From contig NZ_CP049990.1 of the NCBI RefSeq assembly GCF_011388195.1, forward strand, positions 310,001-374,000: a stretch of 64,000 nucleotides of DNA. The letters run 5' to 3'. Position numbers and translations under genes: made by a program. The first letter of the stretch is position 1; the number at the start of each line of letters is the position of its first letter. The notes beneath the pieces are model-generated. The model was not told the DNA's origin, ran no database searches, and was given only the letters and a program-made list of their open reading frames with translations. This document shows, piece by piece, positions 9,198 to 19,500 of this stretch. Source of the DNA: Pusillimonas sp. DMV24BSW_D (GTDB lineage Bacteria > Pseudomonadota > Gammaproteobacteria > Burkholderiales > Burkholderiaceae_B).

Positions 9198-10539
9198 GGC
9201 GGACATACGACCAGGTAACAAAATTACCCAAACGCTCACGCGCCAAATGCGCGAGCTTAACAATCGAGACCTGATCGCGAATCGCGTAACACGACTTCCT
9301 AGATCATCGTCGCCTATTGAACAAGTACAACCTCACCAAATCGGCCCGACCATCGAGGCGCTGCTGCACCAACTCTATGTGCCTACAAGCCAAGATCTGG
9401 ACATTCTTGAGAGATTTGTGCAAACCGGCATTGCGCACTACGAGACAAACTACCCTAGCGATCACTCATACTTGCAGACTTTGTATACACACCAGGAGTC
9501 CTTTTCCCCTCCTGTCCAAACGCCAACTTGTTTGACAGGTCCAGCCGGGATCGGAAAAACATCGCTTTTGCAAGCACTTGGACGATTGTTGCCGCCCCCG
9601 ATCGAGCTTGAACCCGCTCCCAATCATGGGCCGGTCCTCTTCACATCTCACTGGTCCATTGAAGTACGTCAACGTGTCAACGCAAATTCGTTATTACAAC
9701 AACTTGTTCTCCCCTTAGAGGAGCGAAGTGCGAGACCGCGCAACCTTGGCGCTTTGGCTGCAAAATTGGCCCACCGCGCCGGCGTTGCCCTCTTTCTGGT
9801 AGACGAGCTGCAGTTTCTTACTCAAAGCGGCACAGCCAATACCTTGATCACAAAACTATTGTACGAGCTCAGTTATGTCGGGATCCCCTTGGTGTACGTA
9901 GCGAACTACAGCATGTGCAAGCTGTTGCAAAAGCGTCCAGAACAAGACCGACAAAGATTGTTGGCAAACCCAATTGTTATGCTACCCACGCAGCCCGACT
10001 CACAGGACTGGATGGCGTACCTGCGTGCAATTCAAAAGGTACTTGGTACAACGCTACAAATCGACGTGCTACAAGAGCGTGGAACAATTTATTACCTGAG
10101 CGCCGGGCTGAAACGCCTGGTGAAACAGTTACTCAGACGTGCCTACGAACTTGCCTGGCACACTGGCAGGCGTTACGTCACCATCGCTGATCTGCATGAT
10201 GCATACAACGACACACCCTATGCCATCAGCCGCCAGCAAGTGGAAGCCATGCTTTCGCCGCACTCCAAGCGATCCAGCGAATATGTATGCCCGTTTCCTC
10301 TTCCCAGAGTGGCGGCACAAGCACTGGCACAACAGCAGGAGGAGCGTAAGAGAATAAAAATTCTAAACGACATTCAAGTCAGCGCTCTGACGACAACAGA
10401 ACGAGAAAACCTTCCAACTGAGTTAACGACCCCGCGCCAGGCAAAGCCTTCCCGCCCAAAACGGCCCAAGCTTTCCGCTCAAGAACTGAGAAAAACACAC
10501 GAGTATCGACTTAATACTGGCCAGATACCAAGCAAATGA
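9190..10539 (+). CDS. tnsC: TnsC-like AAA+ transposition regulator
   Basis: TnsC is the ATP-dependent adaptor that links a TniQ/TnsD target protein to the TnsAB transposase. The ATG at 9190 overlaps the tnsB stop and yields 449 residues. Walker A is GPAGIGKT at about 117-124 and Walker B is ALFLVDELQFL at about 200-210. The ANYSM motif near 240 resembles sensor 1. The C-terminal 100 residues are basic and probably contact TnsA/TnsB. Length and motifs fit TnsC rather than the shorter TniB of Tn5053-type elements. Confidence 0.85.
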   Translation: MDKADIRPGNKITQTLTRQMRELNNRDLIANRVTRLPRSSSPIEQVQPHQIGPTIEALLHQLYVPTSQDLDILERFVQTGIAHYETNYPSDHSYLQTLYTHQESFSPPVQTPTCLTGPAGIGKTSLLQALGRLLPPPIELEPAPNHGPVLFTSHWSIEVRQRVNANSLLQQLVLPLEERSARPRNLGALAAKLAHRAGVALFLVDELQFLTQSGTANTLITKLLYELSYVGIPLVYVANYSMCKLLQKRPEQDRQRLLANPIVMLPTQPDSQDWMAYLRAIQKVLGTTLQIDVLQERGTIYYLSAGLKRLVKQLLRRAYELAWHTGRRYVTIADLHDAYNDTPYAISRQQVEAMLSPHSKRSSEYVCPFPLPRVAAQALAQQQEERKRIKILNDIQVSALTTTERENLPTELTTPRQAKPSRPKRPKLSAQELRKTHEYRLNTGQIPSK

Positions 10540-10551
10540 GGGGAGTTAAGA

Positions 10552-12288
10552 ATGCGCCTTAGTAACGGAAATCTCGGTCATAACTGGCCTTTACCCATCA
10601 CCCAGTGGTTTGACGACGAGCTGTTCTATAGTCTTTGCTGTCGTTTTCATTACATCGCAGGTAATCGACTCTCTGGCCACACTGCCAAACAACTTTTTGG
10701 TCACGCGCGGCACGGCACACAGCACGATTTTCCATCCAACCTGGATACCTTTGTGCAACGTACAAGTGGCGTGTTTGGAGATACCCCAAAGCACATCATT
10801 TTGCAGCACACGATCTTGCCGTTCTACTTACCCTGGGTTAGTTGCTCACTAGGCACGGAGCTTCTTGACCTATTAAGTCGTGGCCAGGCTGCGCGAATCA
10901 AAAGCCTTTTGGGCCTACCCTCAAGCCGTCTGCGAGCCAACCACCCGCTTCGCGCATGCCCGGAATGTATGCATGAAGACAAGCAACGGACAGGTACAGC
11001 CTATTGGCGCCTGACACATCAGCTACCAGGCGTAAGAGTCTGCCCAACCCACAAGGTGCTACTTTGGCAGTTTAATGAGAAAACCAATGCCGTGCGCCGG
11101 TTCGATTGGCTACTGCCTCGCAATGATGCTTTCTATCCTGTAGCGCACACACTAACTACACACTGCCAACTTTGGCTCGACAGACTGGCTCAAGCCGCGA
11201 TCGAGATCTTCAAGCTGGCGCCCAACATACATATTGACCTTAAAACGGTACAAACCGCCTACCGCACCGCCCTTGACGAGCATGCGATGTTGCGTGGCCG
11301 CCACCAGATAGCGTTAGGTACCGTCTGTCAGCGGTACCTTGCGTTTACTCGATCCTGCCGCTGGCAAGAATTAGGGATCATGCCGCCAGCCCAGGAGCGC
11401 AGTACGACCTTCATGCTCAGTCGTTTGCTGACGCGTCAGCCATGCAGCACAAACCCACTTCATCACCTGCCACTGATTTTGTGGCTTTTCGGTGACTGGC
11501 CTACGTTCTGGGCGGCCTATAAGCACGCCCAAGCACCCGCGAGTGTGACACCTGTTCACCCCCGGACATCGTCAGACATACCCGACACTCAAACGCAACG
11601 CCTTACTCAACTCGTTGTGGTTCAAGGCCTGTCGGTCAGCGCAGCAGCGCAGCAACTCGGCATAGCGGTGCAAACATGTCAGTCTTGGGCTGCTGCTTGC
11701 GGTATCCGCTTACAAAAACGTCCAAAAAGTAACCTCGAGCGCATCGCAGCTATCGTGAAAGACCTTCGTCAAGGCATGGAGCAAAAAGCCACTGCACACA
11801 AACATGGGGTGTCCAGCTCGACTATTTCCAGACTGTTACTCACCGAGCCGGGATTACACATACGCTGGGAAAAAGCGCGCCGCGCCCTAGCACAAAAGCG
11901 GGCTCAGTCACGCTGGTTACGTGCCATGACTAAGCACCCAAACGCGACCGCAAAGCAGCTTCGTGAGATCGAGCCAGCAAGTTACGCCTGGCTCTATAGA
12001 AATGATCGCGCGTGGCTGCAAAGTAAATTGAGAAAGCTCGCAAAGCATAGCGTCGACCGCAGCACAAGCGTCGATTGGGCAAAACGCGATGAGAAGCTAC
12101 ATGGACAAGTACAGCAACTTTATCAGCAGCTTCAACGTGATGGCGAACTATTTCCCATCACCGTGCAGCAAATTTACAAAAGCACTCCAAACATCAAGCC
12201 CGCTCTTTCAAGCCTGAATCGCCTCCCCCAAACTCGTGAATTACTCACTCAAATTCGAAAACGCTCCTACCGGACATCCAAATGTTGA
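10552..12288 (+). CDS. tnsD: TnsD-type TniQ target-selection protein
   Basis: This 578-residue protein begins 12 bp after tnsC behind a strong GAGGGGAG ribosome site. The N-terminal TniQ domain contains a C-x2-C...C-x2-H zinc site (CPEC at 136-139, CPTH at 164-167) with the typical AYWRLTHQLPGVRVC context. The C-terminal half carries at least two helix-turn-helix units (near LVVVQGLSVSAAAQQLGI and HGVSSSTISRLL) and a SYAWLYRNDRAWL segment typical of TnsD. Tn7 TnsD binds the end of glmS to direct insertion. The island lies beside glmS, but whether this protein recognises glmS cannot be read from its sequence. Confidence 0.82.
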   Translation: MRLSNGNLGHNWPLPITQWFDDELFYSLCCRFHYIAGNRLSGHTAKQLFGHARHGTQHDFPSNLDTFVQRTSGVFGDTPKHIILQHTILPFYLPWVSCSLGTELLDLLSRGQAARIKSLLGLPSSRLRANHPLRACPECMHEDKQRTGTAYWRLTHQLPGVRVCPTHKVLLWQFNEKTNAVRRFDWLLPRNDAFYPVAHTLTTHCQLWLDRLAQAAIEIFKLAPNIHIDLKTVQTAYRTALDEHAMLRGRHQIALGTVCQRYLAFTRSCRWQELGIMPPAQERSTTFMLSRLLTRQPCSTNPLHHLPLILWLFGDWPTFWAAYKHAQAPASVTPVHPRTSSDIPDTQTQRLTQLVVVQGLSVSAAAQQLGIAVQTCQSWAAACGIRLQKRPKSNLERIAAIVKDLRQGMEQKATAHKHGVSSSTISRLLLTEPGLHIRWEKARRALAQKRAQSRWLRAMTKHPNATAKQLREIEPASYAWLYRNDRAWLQSKLRKLAKHSVDRSTSVDWAKRDEKLHGQVQQLYQQLQRDGELFPITVQQIYKSTPNIKPALSSLNRLPQTRELLTQIRKRSYRTSKC

Positions 12289-13301
12289 TATCTTCGCCCT
12301 TCCCTGACGAACTGGCACTAGGTCACCTTTATCGCTTAATTAGGCTAAACGACACCTACCAGGCAAACGAAAGCACAAACCAGAGCCAACTTGCAAAATG
12401 GATAGCAAATATGAGGCCAACAGTAACAACCGCCCACCGCCGAAGAGCTCCAATTAATCATATGTTGGCCAACTCACTGGGCGTCAGCGTCGCCTCATAC
12501 CGATACAATCACTCATTGTGTTTTTTCGATAAAAGATGGAGACACCTCTCCAGTCAAGACCCCACAGTTGATATCAAATTGGGGGCCTTTTCGCCACCCG
12601 CATTTACTAAAGTGGCACCGAACAATGAAAGCCCTTACAAGCTTTGTCGTCTGTGTCGTCAAGAGGACACAATTGCCTACGGCATGACCTACTGGCATCG
12701 AATACACCAAGTGCCAGGCATCGACATATGCCCACACCACTTGACCCCCCTTCAACACCACACCGAAAGCGATGTCATCAACAATCCCAACCCCTTCGCG
12801 CTTAATGGGCCACTTGTAGCCGCAGAGCTCGTGCAGGCAGCACATCACCCCATATTAGAACGCTACCGAACCCTAGCCGCGCTTACATTGACTTTTGGCG
12901 AAGGAATCGAACTATTTGGGGTGCGCAATCACGTGCGTGACATCGCGCGTGAGCGTGGTACGATCATCGGCGTTGCATGGTACCACCCAAACACAAGCTA
13001 CTTGGCACACTATCTAGCGGACAAACAGTTACCACCGGCCTGGCTGGGACACCACATTGACCCAAAGACAGATGTTCAATCGAACGCATGGAAAAACCCC
13101 GGAGTCAAAGAGCATGCCAGAGAACTAAGGCGCTTGCCAGATGTCCATCTCTTTCATCCTGGGTACCTATTGCTTGTCATGGCAGCAATGTTCACTACAC
13201 CCAAAGCGGCCGAGATCCTGTTAGGGCATAACCCAAAAACGGCGATTAACAGTCTTAGGCTTGGGCAACCAAACGCCAAAATTTTCAAGCAAGAAAAGTG
13301 A
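12282..13301 (+). CDS. Second, shorter TniQ-family protein
   Basis: This 339-residue protein overlaps tnsD by 7 bp and is clearly cotranslated with it. It keeps the TniQ zinc pattern (CRLC at 122-125, then CPHH at 150-153) and the MTYWHRIHQVPGIDIC context but lacks the long DNA-binding C-terminus of TnsD. Tn7-like elements with two TniQ proteins often use one for a fixed chromosomal site and the other for a second target route or for a complex with the first. No TnsE gene is present, so this protein may fill the second-pathway role. That is inference. Confidence 0.75.
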   Translation: MLISSPFPDELALGHLYRLIRLNDTYQANESTNQSQLAKWIANMRPTVTTAHRRRAPINHMLANSLGVSVASYRYNHSLCFFDKRWRHLSSQDPTVDIKLGAFSPPAFTKVAPNNESPYKLCRLCRQEDTIAYGMTYWHRIHQVPGIDICPHHLTPLQHHTESDVINNPNPFALNGPLVAAELVQAAHHPILERYRTLAALTLTFGEGIELFGVRNHVRDIARERGTIIGVAWYHPNTSYLAHYLADKQLPPAWLGHHIDPKTDVQSNAWKNPGVKEHARELRRLPDVHLFHPGYLLLVMAAMFTTPKAAEILLGHNPKTAINSLRLGQPNAKIFKQEK

Positions 13302-13424
13302 TCCCGGCTCGTTTCTTCCCGTTTATTCCTTTAAAACCAGGGTCAAGGACGATGAAAAATTGCAATCACCTCTGAAACCGTGTTATAAATCAAATAACGC
13401 TTCAGCTAGCCTGATGCGTTACCT

Positions 13425-13605
13425 ATCTATGAGCGGTTGGGGGTTAAAGTATCAGATGCAATTAATTTTGTATTGGTTAACGGCCTTTCCCGATTTGAAG
13501 GCGTCAGCTTGATGATTGGGGGTTAATGAAATAGCAGCCTAGTGATTCCCTTGTGGAGTTGCTTATCGAAAACGCCTTTCCCAGCGCAAGCTGGGGGTTA
13601 AAAGA
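13425..13605 (+). repeat. Three iterated GGGGGTTAA motifs
   Basis: TTGGGGGTTAA or CTGGGGGTTAA occurs at about 13438, 13516 and 13590, spaced by roughly 75 bp. The last two are each preceded, at differing distances, by an ACG(G)CCTTTCCC block. They lie in the 614-bp non-coding stretch after tniQ2 (13302-13915). They do not match the end repeats of the element. They may be binding sites for a transposon protein or decayed repeats. Confidence 0.4.
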
Positions 13606-13662
13606 AGTTTTTCGTAGCCCAGGTTGGCTATATTTGTTTTTCCCTCTGCGATTAGAAAGGTA

Positions 13663-13698
13663 ATGTGCCCGGTGAGTTTTCTCACTGGGCACATTTTT
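13663..13698 (+). terminator. Rho-independent terminator after the tns operon
   Basis: A stem of 14 bp (ATGTGCCCGGTGAG with CTCACTGGGCACAT, one G-T pair) encloses a 4-base loop and is followed by six T. It is the first strong terminator downstream of tniQ2 on the + strand. Confidence 0.75.
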
Positions 13699-13915
13699 TG
13701 TGCGTGCCTGTTAAAAGAATGTTGCTCCCTGCCGCTTAGCGATGTCCCCTAATGAGGATGACAACTCCGCGCTCATCAAAGCCCGTCTTAAGCTTGCGGC
13801 CAGCCGCTAACAGTGAACCGACTTCCGGTTGCCATAAGCTTAATCACGACCCAAAAAATTTGGGATTTCAAAGTTTGTTGATCTGCAAAAATATAGGAAG
13901 ACGCTGGCAATACCC

Positions 13916-14590
13916 CTACAATCGTTGAACCAGCAGCGTCAGGATGGTCCGGGCGAAGCTGCGCATCTTCTGATCGTTGGCCAGGACTTCAAGCGCCATG
14001 GACTGGTTGTCGTTCATGGCATCAAGCACGATGTCTTCCACGCGTTTCGGGAAACTCCCGTGCATCACCTGATCCGCACTGTGCTGGCTGATCTGCGCCA
14101 TCACATCGGAATCTCGCTCGACGCGGTCGGCCACGCCCTTGGCAAAGTGCAGTTGATCCTCATTGGACACCTGTGCCCCGAAGAGCTCGTTCAAGGCCTC
14201 GATGATTTCCGAGAGCCGCTTCTTCTCAGGGTCGTGGGGTTTGCCACTGCCCACCGCATTGGCGGGTTCCAGGCCCTGACCCTCCGGGGACTCTTCGAGC
14301 TTCATGTCCTGCTCGGCTCGCTTGGTCAATCGGTAGTGAGTGAGTTCCAGGTCATTGAGCTCCAGGTCTTCCGAGCTCAGGCGATGGGTTTGCAGCAGTG
14401 GGTACAAATGCCGGGCGTACACATTGAGTTGCTCAAGCTCCCGGTCTTCATAGGGCACGATCTGTGACAGGAACTCGTAGAGCCGCACAAAGCTGATCAG
14501 GTTCTTGCGAAACAGCTCCAGGCGATCGACGGCCTCACCCGCTTCCTTGAGGCTGACTTCAGCCTTCTGGATGCCTGTGCTGTTAAGCAT
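13916..14590 (-). pseudogene. hsdR fragment: C-terminal part of a type I restriction subunit
   Basis: The frame encodes about 220 residues matching the C-terminal helical region of HsdR. Recognisable segments are FVRLYEFLSQIVPYEDRELE, a DLELTHYRL block, SEIIEALNELFG and a final ALEVLANDQKMRSFARTIL. The nuclease and helicase domains that should precede it are missing, and homology starts about six residues after the first Met, at about 14570. The natural stop is retained. Base composition is more GC-rich than the tns genes next to it. A truncated hsdM in the same orientation lies 13 kb away, and both may be remnants of one operon. Confidence 0.75.
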
Positions 14591-14781
14591 AAAATTGCCG
14601 CGCGGAAAGCTTATGCTTTATTTCACGAATGGCTGTTTTATGCTTTATTAGATACGCCTGAATGTGAATAAAAAAATTAGCAAGCCGATCAACAAGGAGC
14701 GGCTTTTTCATTTTAAGCGCCCCCTAGACACCTTCCCCAAAGCCGACGCACTACAAAGAACAACTTCTTAACTAAGTTGGC

Positions 14782-14838
14782 GACTTCACCGTTGGGATTG
14801 AGCAACACCTCTAAAGGTGAGCACTTACAGGATAGGCT
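14782..14838 (-). repeat. Right end inverted repeat of the Tn7-like element
   Basis: This is the inverted partner of 4655-4706 (52 bp, 3 mismatches), extended outward by a GGATAGGCT block that mirrors AGCCTATCC at 4559-4567. Only one full copy of the core is visible at this end. A weak terminator-like hairpin (AAGCCG ... CGGCTTTTT, about 14681-14711) lies just inside. Confidence 0.7.
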
Positions 14839-14854
14839 CACCACTCGATGATCG

Positions 14855-16158
14855 GGCTGTACCCCATAAAAGGGGGATGCCGAATTCACTAAACACGGTT
14901 AATCACGCCGTTCCAACCGCACTGAGCTAAAACGCGCAGGCGGTAATTCTCAAAATTCCTGAACCCATACGCTCTGCGCGAAAGCATCTCCATCTTTGTG
15001 TGGAACCCCTCAGTAATTCCATTAGACTTTGAAAAGCGCCACATACGCACAATGGGTTCTAGCCACGATAATAACGTAGCAGCCAGTGCCCGAGCTGGGC
15101 TTTGTTCAAACTGACGAATGAGCGCCAGGAACTTAGGCAGCATCTTGCTTGCTCGTTCCCGGTGTGTCATGCGCAGGGTCAAAAAACCATTAAGCTGCTG
15201 TTTAGCAAAATATAAAGCATTCAGAACAGGCGATTGCGCCAGATATTGATGCAACCGTTCCTTTTGAACAGCAGACAGTCGCCAGTGATGACGGCGCATC
15301 AAGCTGAGCAGTCCCCGGTTCTTACGTCCCTCGGGGTCGTACTGTTGCCACAGCTTCAAAAAGTGCTGATTGACCAACCGAATCACATGAAAGCGGTCGG
15401 CCACGATCATGGCATTGGGGAAGTACTGCTGGGCGATCCGGCGGTACGTCTCGGACAGGTCCATCACAATGATCCGCACATTCTCACGCCCGGGAAGACG
15501 CTTTAAATAGCTACGCAGGCTTGCCTCTGAACGCCCCAACACCACATCAAAAACCTTGTGATTCTTCAAATCAACCAAGGTGGTTGCGTAGCCCTTCTTA
15601 CGGGTAAAGAAATGCTCATCAATACCTAAAACCTGCGGACAGCTTCGCCCCGATAACTCAGAGACCCGTTGCTTGATGTAAGACTGGTACCAACGCTCAA
15701 CCGTGGCGCTGCCAATGTTGTGGGTTCGGGTCAGCTTGCGCTGGCTGACCCCACCTTCATGCGCCTCAAACACCTCCAGGCGATACGCCTCGGTTGAGCG
15801 GTGCCAAGGCCGCAGCCCGGCAAACCGATGACGAAAATAACGATTGCACGATAGACAATGATATTTGGGTATACGCAAATGCAGCACCATCAACTGGTTA
15901 CCCTGACGCGTGTGCTTTACAGTACGCCCATGCGTCGACTTAATCCGCACCGGCGCTTGCCGGCAATGAATACAAGCTGGCCGCTTGCCAGGCCTGGCCC
16001 ACACCCGAATCGTGTGGGCTCGCTCAACCCGCTCAATTATCAAACCCGGCAAACCTAAGATAGAATCTATTGGGGACATCGGTATTACCTCCATTAAGCC
16101 TGTTCGTCGAAAAAACAAGTTTAATGAATACCGGTCGTCCCCCTTTTATGATGACACC
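14855..16158 (-). mobile_element. ISL3-family insertion sequence
   Basis: One transposase gene is flanked by imperfect inverted ends, ATAAAAGGGGGA near 14867 and its inverse TCCCCCTTTTAT near 16138, with partly matching outer bases. No 8-bp duplication is visible at the borders I chose (14855 and 16158), so the ends are approximate. The element lies directly between the right end of the Tn7-like element and the restriction module. Confidence 0.7.
14889..16079 (-). CDS. ISL3-family transposase
   Basis: The ATG at 16079 (MSPIDSILGL) has a GGAGG ribosome site 7 bp upstream and gives 396 residues, the usual ISL3 length. The N-terminal zinc-finger domain shows CIHCRQAP and YHCLSCNRYFRHRF. A helix-turn-helix follows (SQRKLTRTHNIGSATVERWY). 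The DDE_Tnp_ISL3 domain shows VLGIDEHFF, VIVMDLSETYR and ADRFHVIRLVNQ, and the late catalytic Glu is in NGITEGFHTKM. The frame is intact, so the element may be active. Confidence 0.9.
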   Translation of the reverse strand: MSPIDSILGLPGLIIERVERAHTIRVWARPGKRPACIHCRQAPVRIKSTHGRTVKHTRQGNQLMVLHLRIPKYHCLSCNRYFRHRFAGLRPWHRSTEAYRLEVFEAHEGGVSQRKLTRTHNIGSATVERWYQSYIKQRVSELSGRSCPQVLGIDEHFFTRKKGYATTLVDLKNHKVFDVVLGRSEASLRSYLKRLPGRENVRIIVMDLSETYRRIAQQYFPNAMIVADRFHVIRLVNQHFLKLWQQYDPEGRKNRGLLSLMRRHHWRLSAVQKERLHQYLAQSPVLNALYFAKQQLNGFLTLRMTHRERASKMLPKFLALIRQFEQSPARALAATLLSWLEPIVRMWRFSKSNGITEGFHTKMEMLSRRAYGFRNFENYRLRVLAQCGWNGVINRV

Positions 16159-16165
16159 GACAGGC

Positions 16166-16249
16166 GGCGTGATGCGAAGCACGAGAGCCCGGTCCAAAGC
16201 AGTCAGGCGCAGGGACACACCCAGATTTATCTACATAACTCTGTCAGAA
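16166..16249 (+). repeat. Direct repeat, left copy (flanks the restriction module)
   Basis: This stretch shares roughly 80% identity with 27292-27375, including the identical core TGATGCGAAGCACGA and the TTTATC[T/C]ACATA block. It begins 8 bp inside the ISL3 border, so the insertion may have trimmed it. The remaining bases to 16543 hold no gene and should contain the promoter of the restriction operon. Confidence 0.6.
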
Positions 16250-16543
16250 ATCAGTTTGCTTTTCAGAACAATCCATGCCTCCTATCCGATATACCCAAAT
16301 CCTGCTAATACCCTCTGTCTTTGAAAGGCGACTACAGCTCTACCGTGCCATCCCTCTGCAGATGTATCATTTTTGTACAATGGCACAATAAAACAGCAAA
16401 TTCTTGGGTTGGAGTCGTCTGACAATGCTTCACAAACCCCTGTCATGCTGAGATCCAAATAGTCTCCTGGGCAACACAACAACAGTTGCGTATCAAGCTC
16501 ACCTCATAGACGGGTGTAGCCGTTTTCAGGGGACCAACTTAAC

Positions 16544-19500
16544 GTGCCGGATAAGGGGACTAAGGAAGTGAGTGACCAGTTTTTCAAGCAACCCATCCTT
16601 AATTCTCCGTACAGCTACCCGTCCCAGCACTGGGAACTCGACAACAAAGGGCAGCCCACACAGAAAATCGTGGGGTCACGCCGGGCGTCCAGCTTTATCA
16701 GTCCGATCCCTAAGCCCCGACGCGGTCGTGGCGAACAGGCTACTCTAGGTCTGGATGAAATCGAGAATCTGGCTGACGACCAACAGCGCTACCAGCATTC
16801 GGAACTAATAAATGCAGTGCGGCGCGAGGTGGATGCTTGGCGTCGATTGCCACCGTCGCAATGGCGCGTTACGCCCGAGACGGCCCGTCTACTGGAGCAC
16901 TGGCGCAATCACAAGTTCATGGGAGTACGCCCGTTCTTCTGCCAAGTCGAAGCGGCTGAAACTGCCATCTGGTTGACAGAAGTCGCCCCGCAGCTTGGAA
17001 AAAATGGTGGACGCTTTCTCGATCATTTGAGGAAGGTCAGCGATGATGCCAATCCTGGCCTGCTGCGCCTAGCGTTGAAGTTGGCCACTGGCGCAGGTAA
17101 GACCACAGTCATGGCCATGCTCATTGCTTGGCAAACGGTCAATGCTGTGCGGCACCCCCAGAGCAAGAAATTTACCCGTGGTTTTCTGCTGGTTGCCCCT
17201 GGCCTCACCATCAAGGATCGCCTGCGTGTGCTACTGCCTAATGATGCGGACAGCTACTACGGCAATCGCGAGATCGTTCCGCGCGAGATGCTGCCTGATC
17301 TGGACAAGGCCAAGATTGTCATCACGAACTACCACGCTTTCAAACTTCGCGAGCGCATGGAGTTGTCAAAGGGAGGCCGGCGTTTGTTGCAAGGCCGCAC
17401 CGGTGGCGAACTGAACACGCTGGAAACTGAGGGCCAGATGCTCCAGCGGGTAATGCCGGAACTGATGGGGATGAAAAACATCCTCGCCATCAACGACGAG
17501 GCACACCATTGCTATCGAGAAAAGCCGCACGCTGCCGAGGACGACAAAGATCTCGATAAAGATCAGAAAGCCGAGGCCGAGGAAAACAATGAAGCTGCAC
17601 GGCTGTGGATTTCTGGTTTAGAAGCTGTGAACCGGAAGCTGGGCCTACAGCAAGTGTTTGATCTTTCGGCCACGCCATTCTTCCTCGCTGGTTCTGGCTA
17701 TGTGGAAGGCACACTATTCCCCTGGACAATGAGCGATTTTTCGCTGATGGACGCCATCGAATGCGGCATCGTCAAATTGCCGCGCGTGCCGGTCGCGGAC
17801 AACATCCCTGGCGCGGATATGCCTATATACCGCGAACTCTGGAAGCACATCGGCAAAAAGATGCCGAAAAAGGGGCGCGGCAAAAACGCTCAGCTCGATC
17901 CATTAGCGATACCGGTGGAGCTACAGACTGCGCTGGAAGCGCTATACGGCCATTACCGCAAAACTTATGAAGCCTGGAAGCAAGCTGGTATTAACGTGCC
18001 GCCGTGCTTCATCGTAGTGTGCAACAACACCGCGACTTCCAAACTGGTGTTCGATTACATCTCCGGTTTCGAACGCACGAACGAAGACGGTTCCATTGCG
18101 CGCGTACCAGGAAGGCTGGAGCTGTTCCGCAACTTTGACGAGCATGGCGAGCCCCTGGCGCGCCCCAATACCTTGCTGATAGACAGCGAGCAGCTCGAAT
18201 CAGGGGAAGCTCTGGATGACAACTTCCGAGCCATGGCAGCCGATGAGATCGAACGCTTCAAACGCGAGATCATCGAGCGCACTGGCGACCGCCGCCAAGC
18301 TGAGAACCTGAGTGACAGCGAACTGCTGCGAGAGGTGATGAACACCGTTGGCAAGCAGGACCGCCTAGGTGAGCAAATCCGCTGCGTCGTGTCGGTGTCC
18401 ATGCTCACTGAAGGCTGGGATGCCAATACCGTTACCCACATCCTTGGCGTGCGTGCATTCGGCACCCAGTTGCTGTGCGAGCAGGTCATTGGGCGTGCCC
18501 TACGTCGACAGTCCTATGACTTAAACGAGCAAGGCCTATTCGACGTGGAGTATGCCGACATATTCGGCATTCCTTTCGACTTCACCGCCAAGCCGGTTGT
18601 TGTCACACCGCCCAAACCTCGCGAAACCATCACAGTCAAGGCACTGCGCCCAGAACGCGATCATCTGGAAATCCAGTTTCCGCGCGTGCAGGGCTATCGC
18701 GTCGAATTGCCGGAGGAGCAACTCGAAGCCGAATTCAACGACGACCACCATCTTACCCTGACGCCAGACATGGTCGGCGCAACCAAGACCCACAACGCTG
18801 GAATCATCGGCGAAGCAGTGGAGCTGGACATCAAGCATCTGGGGGACGTGCGCCAGTCCACCTTGCTGATGGAGCTAACAAAGCATTTGCTGTTTCAGCA
18901 TTGGCGTGATCAAAGCCAGGATGCACCGATCGCGCTATTTGGCCAGCTCAAGCGCATCGTGCGACAGTGGCTGGACGAGTGCCTGGAATGCAAGGGTGGA
19001 ACCTACCCGGCGCAACTGATGTATTGCGAACTGGCGGACATGGCCTGCGAGCGCATCACCAAGGGCATTACCGCGAAGGAGTTGGAGAAAGGTCGGCAAA
19101 TCAAGGCTATCCTCGACCCATTCAACCCGACCGGCAGCACTGAGCATGTGCGCTTCAACACCTCGCGCCCTAGCAGCGACCGCTGGGAAACCATAGGCGT
19201 GCATAACCAACCAAAGAACCAGGTTAACTGGGTGATTCTGGATAGTGGCTGGGAGAGCGAATTCTGCCGCGTTGCCGAATCGCACCCAAAAGTACTGGCT
19301 TACACCAAGAACCACAACCTCGGCCTTGAGGTTCCTTATCGGTTCGGCTCGGCTAACCGCATCTACATCCCGGACTTCATCGTGCAAGTGGACGACGGTT
19401 GCGGAAAGGAAGATCCGCTGAACCTGATCGTCGAGATCAAAGGCTACCGGCGCGAGGACGCTAAGGAAAAAAAGTCCACCATGGATACCTACTGGATTCC

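Larger units (their letters stand above)
4559..14838 (+). mobile_element. Tn7-like transposon (tnsA-tnsB-tnsC-tnsD-tniQ2)
   Basis: Positions 4655-4706 and the reverse complement of 14782-14833 agree over 52 bp with 3 mismatches, and both read TGTAAGTGCTCACC near the outer edge. Two further copies of the core lie at 4568 and 4613. Between the ends are five + strand genes in the Tn7 core order with no TnsE. The outermost match runs from 4559 on the left to 14838 on the right (AGCCTATCC before the core, on both sides). I see no 5-bp target duplication at any choice of ends, so the exact termini are uncertain. Other contents are a DDE-less IS1595-like gene near the left end and an hsdR fragment near the right end. 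The whole island sits on the 3' side of glmS, but this element does not abut glmS. Confidence 0.75.

Noticed and set aside
13425-13605. Possible CRISPR array of a CRISPR-associated transposon
   Set aside because: The repeated unit is only about 10 bp, spacers differ greatly in length and no cas gene is present in the element.
4654-14834. Five-base target duplication of the Tn7-like element
   Set aside because: Bases outside each candidate end pair do not match as a direct repeat; the flanking similarity is inverted and is part of the ends.
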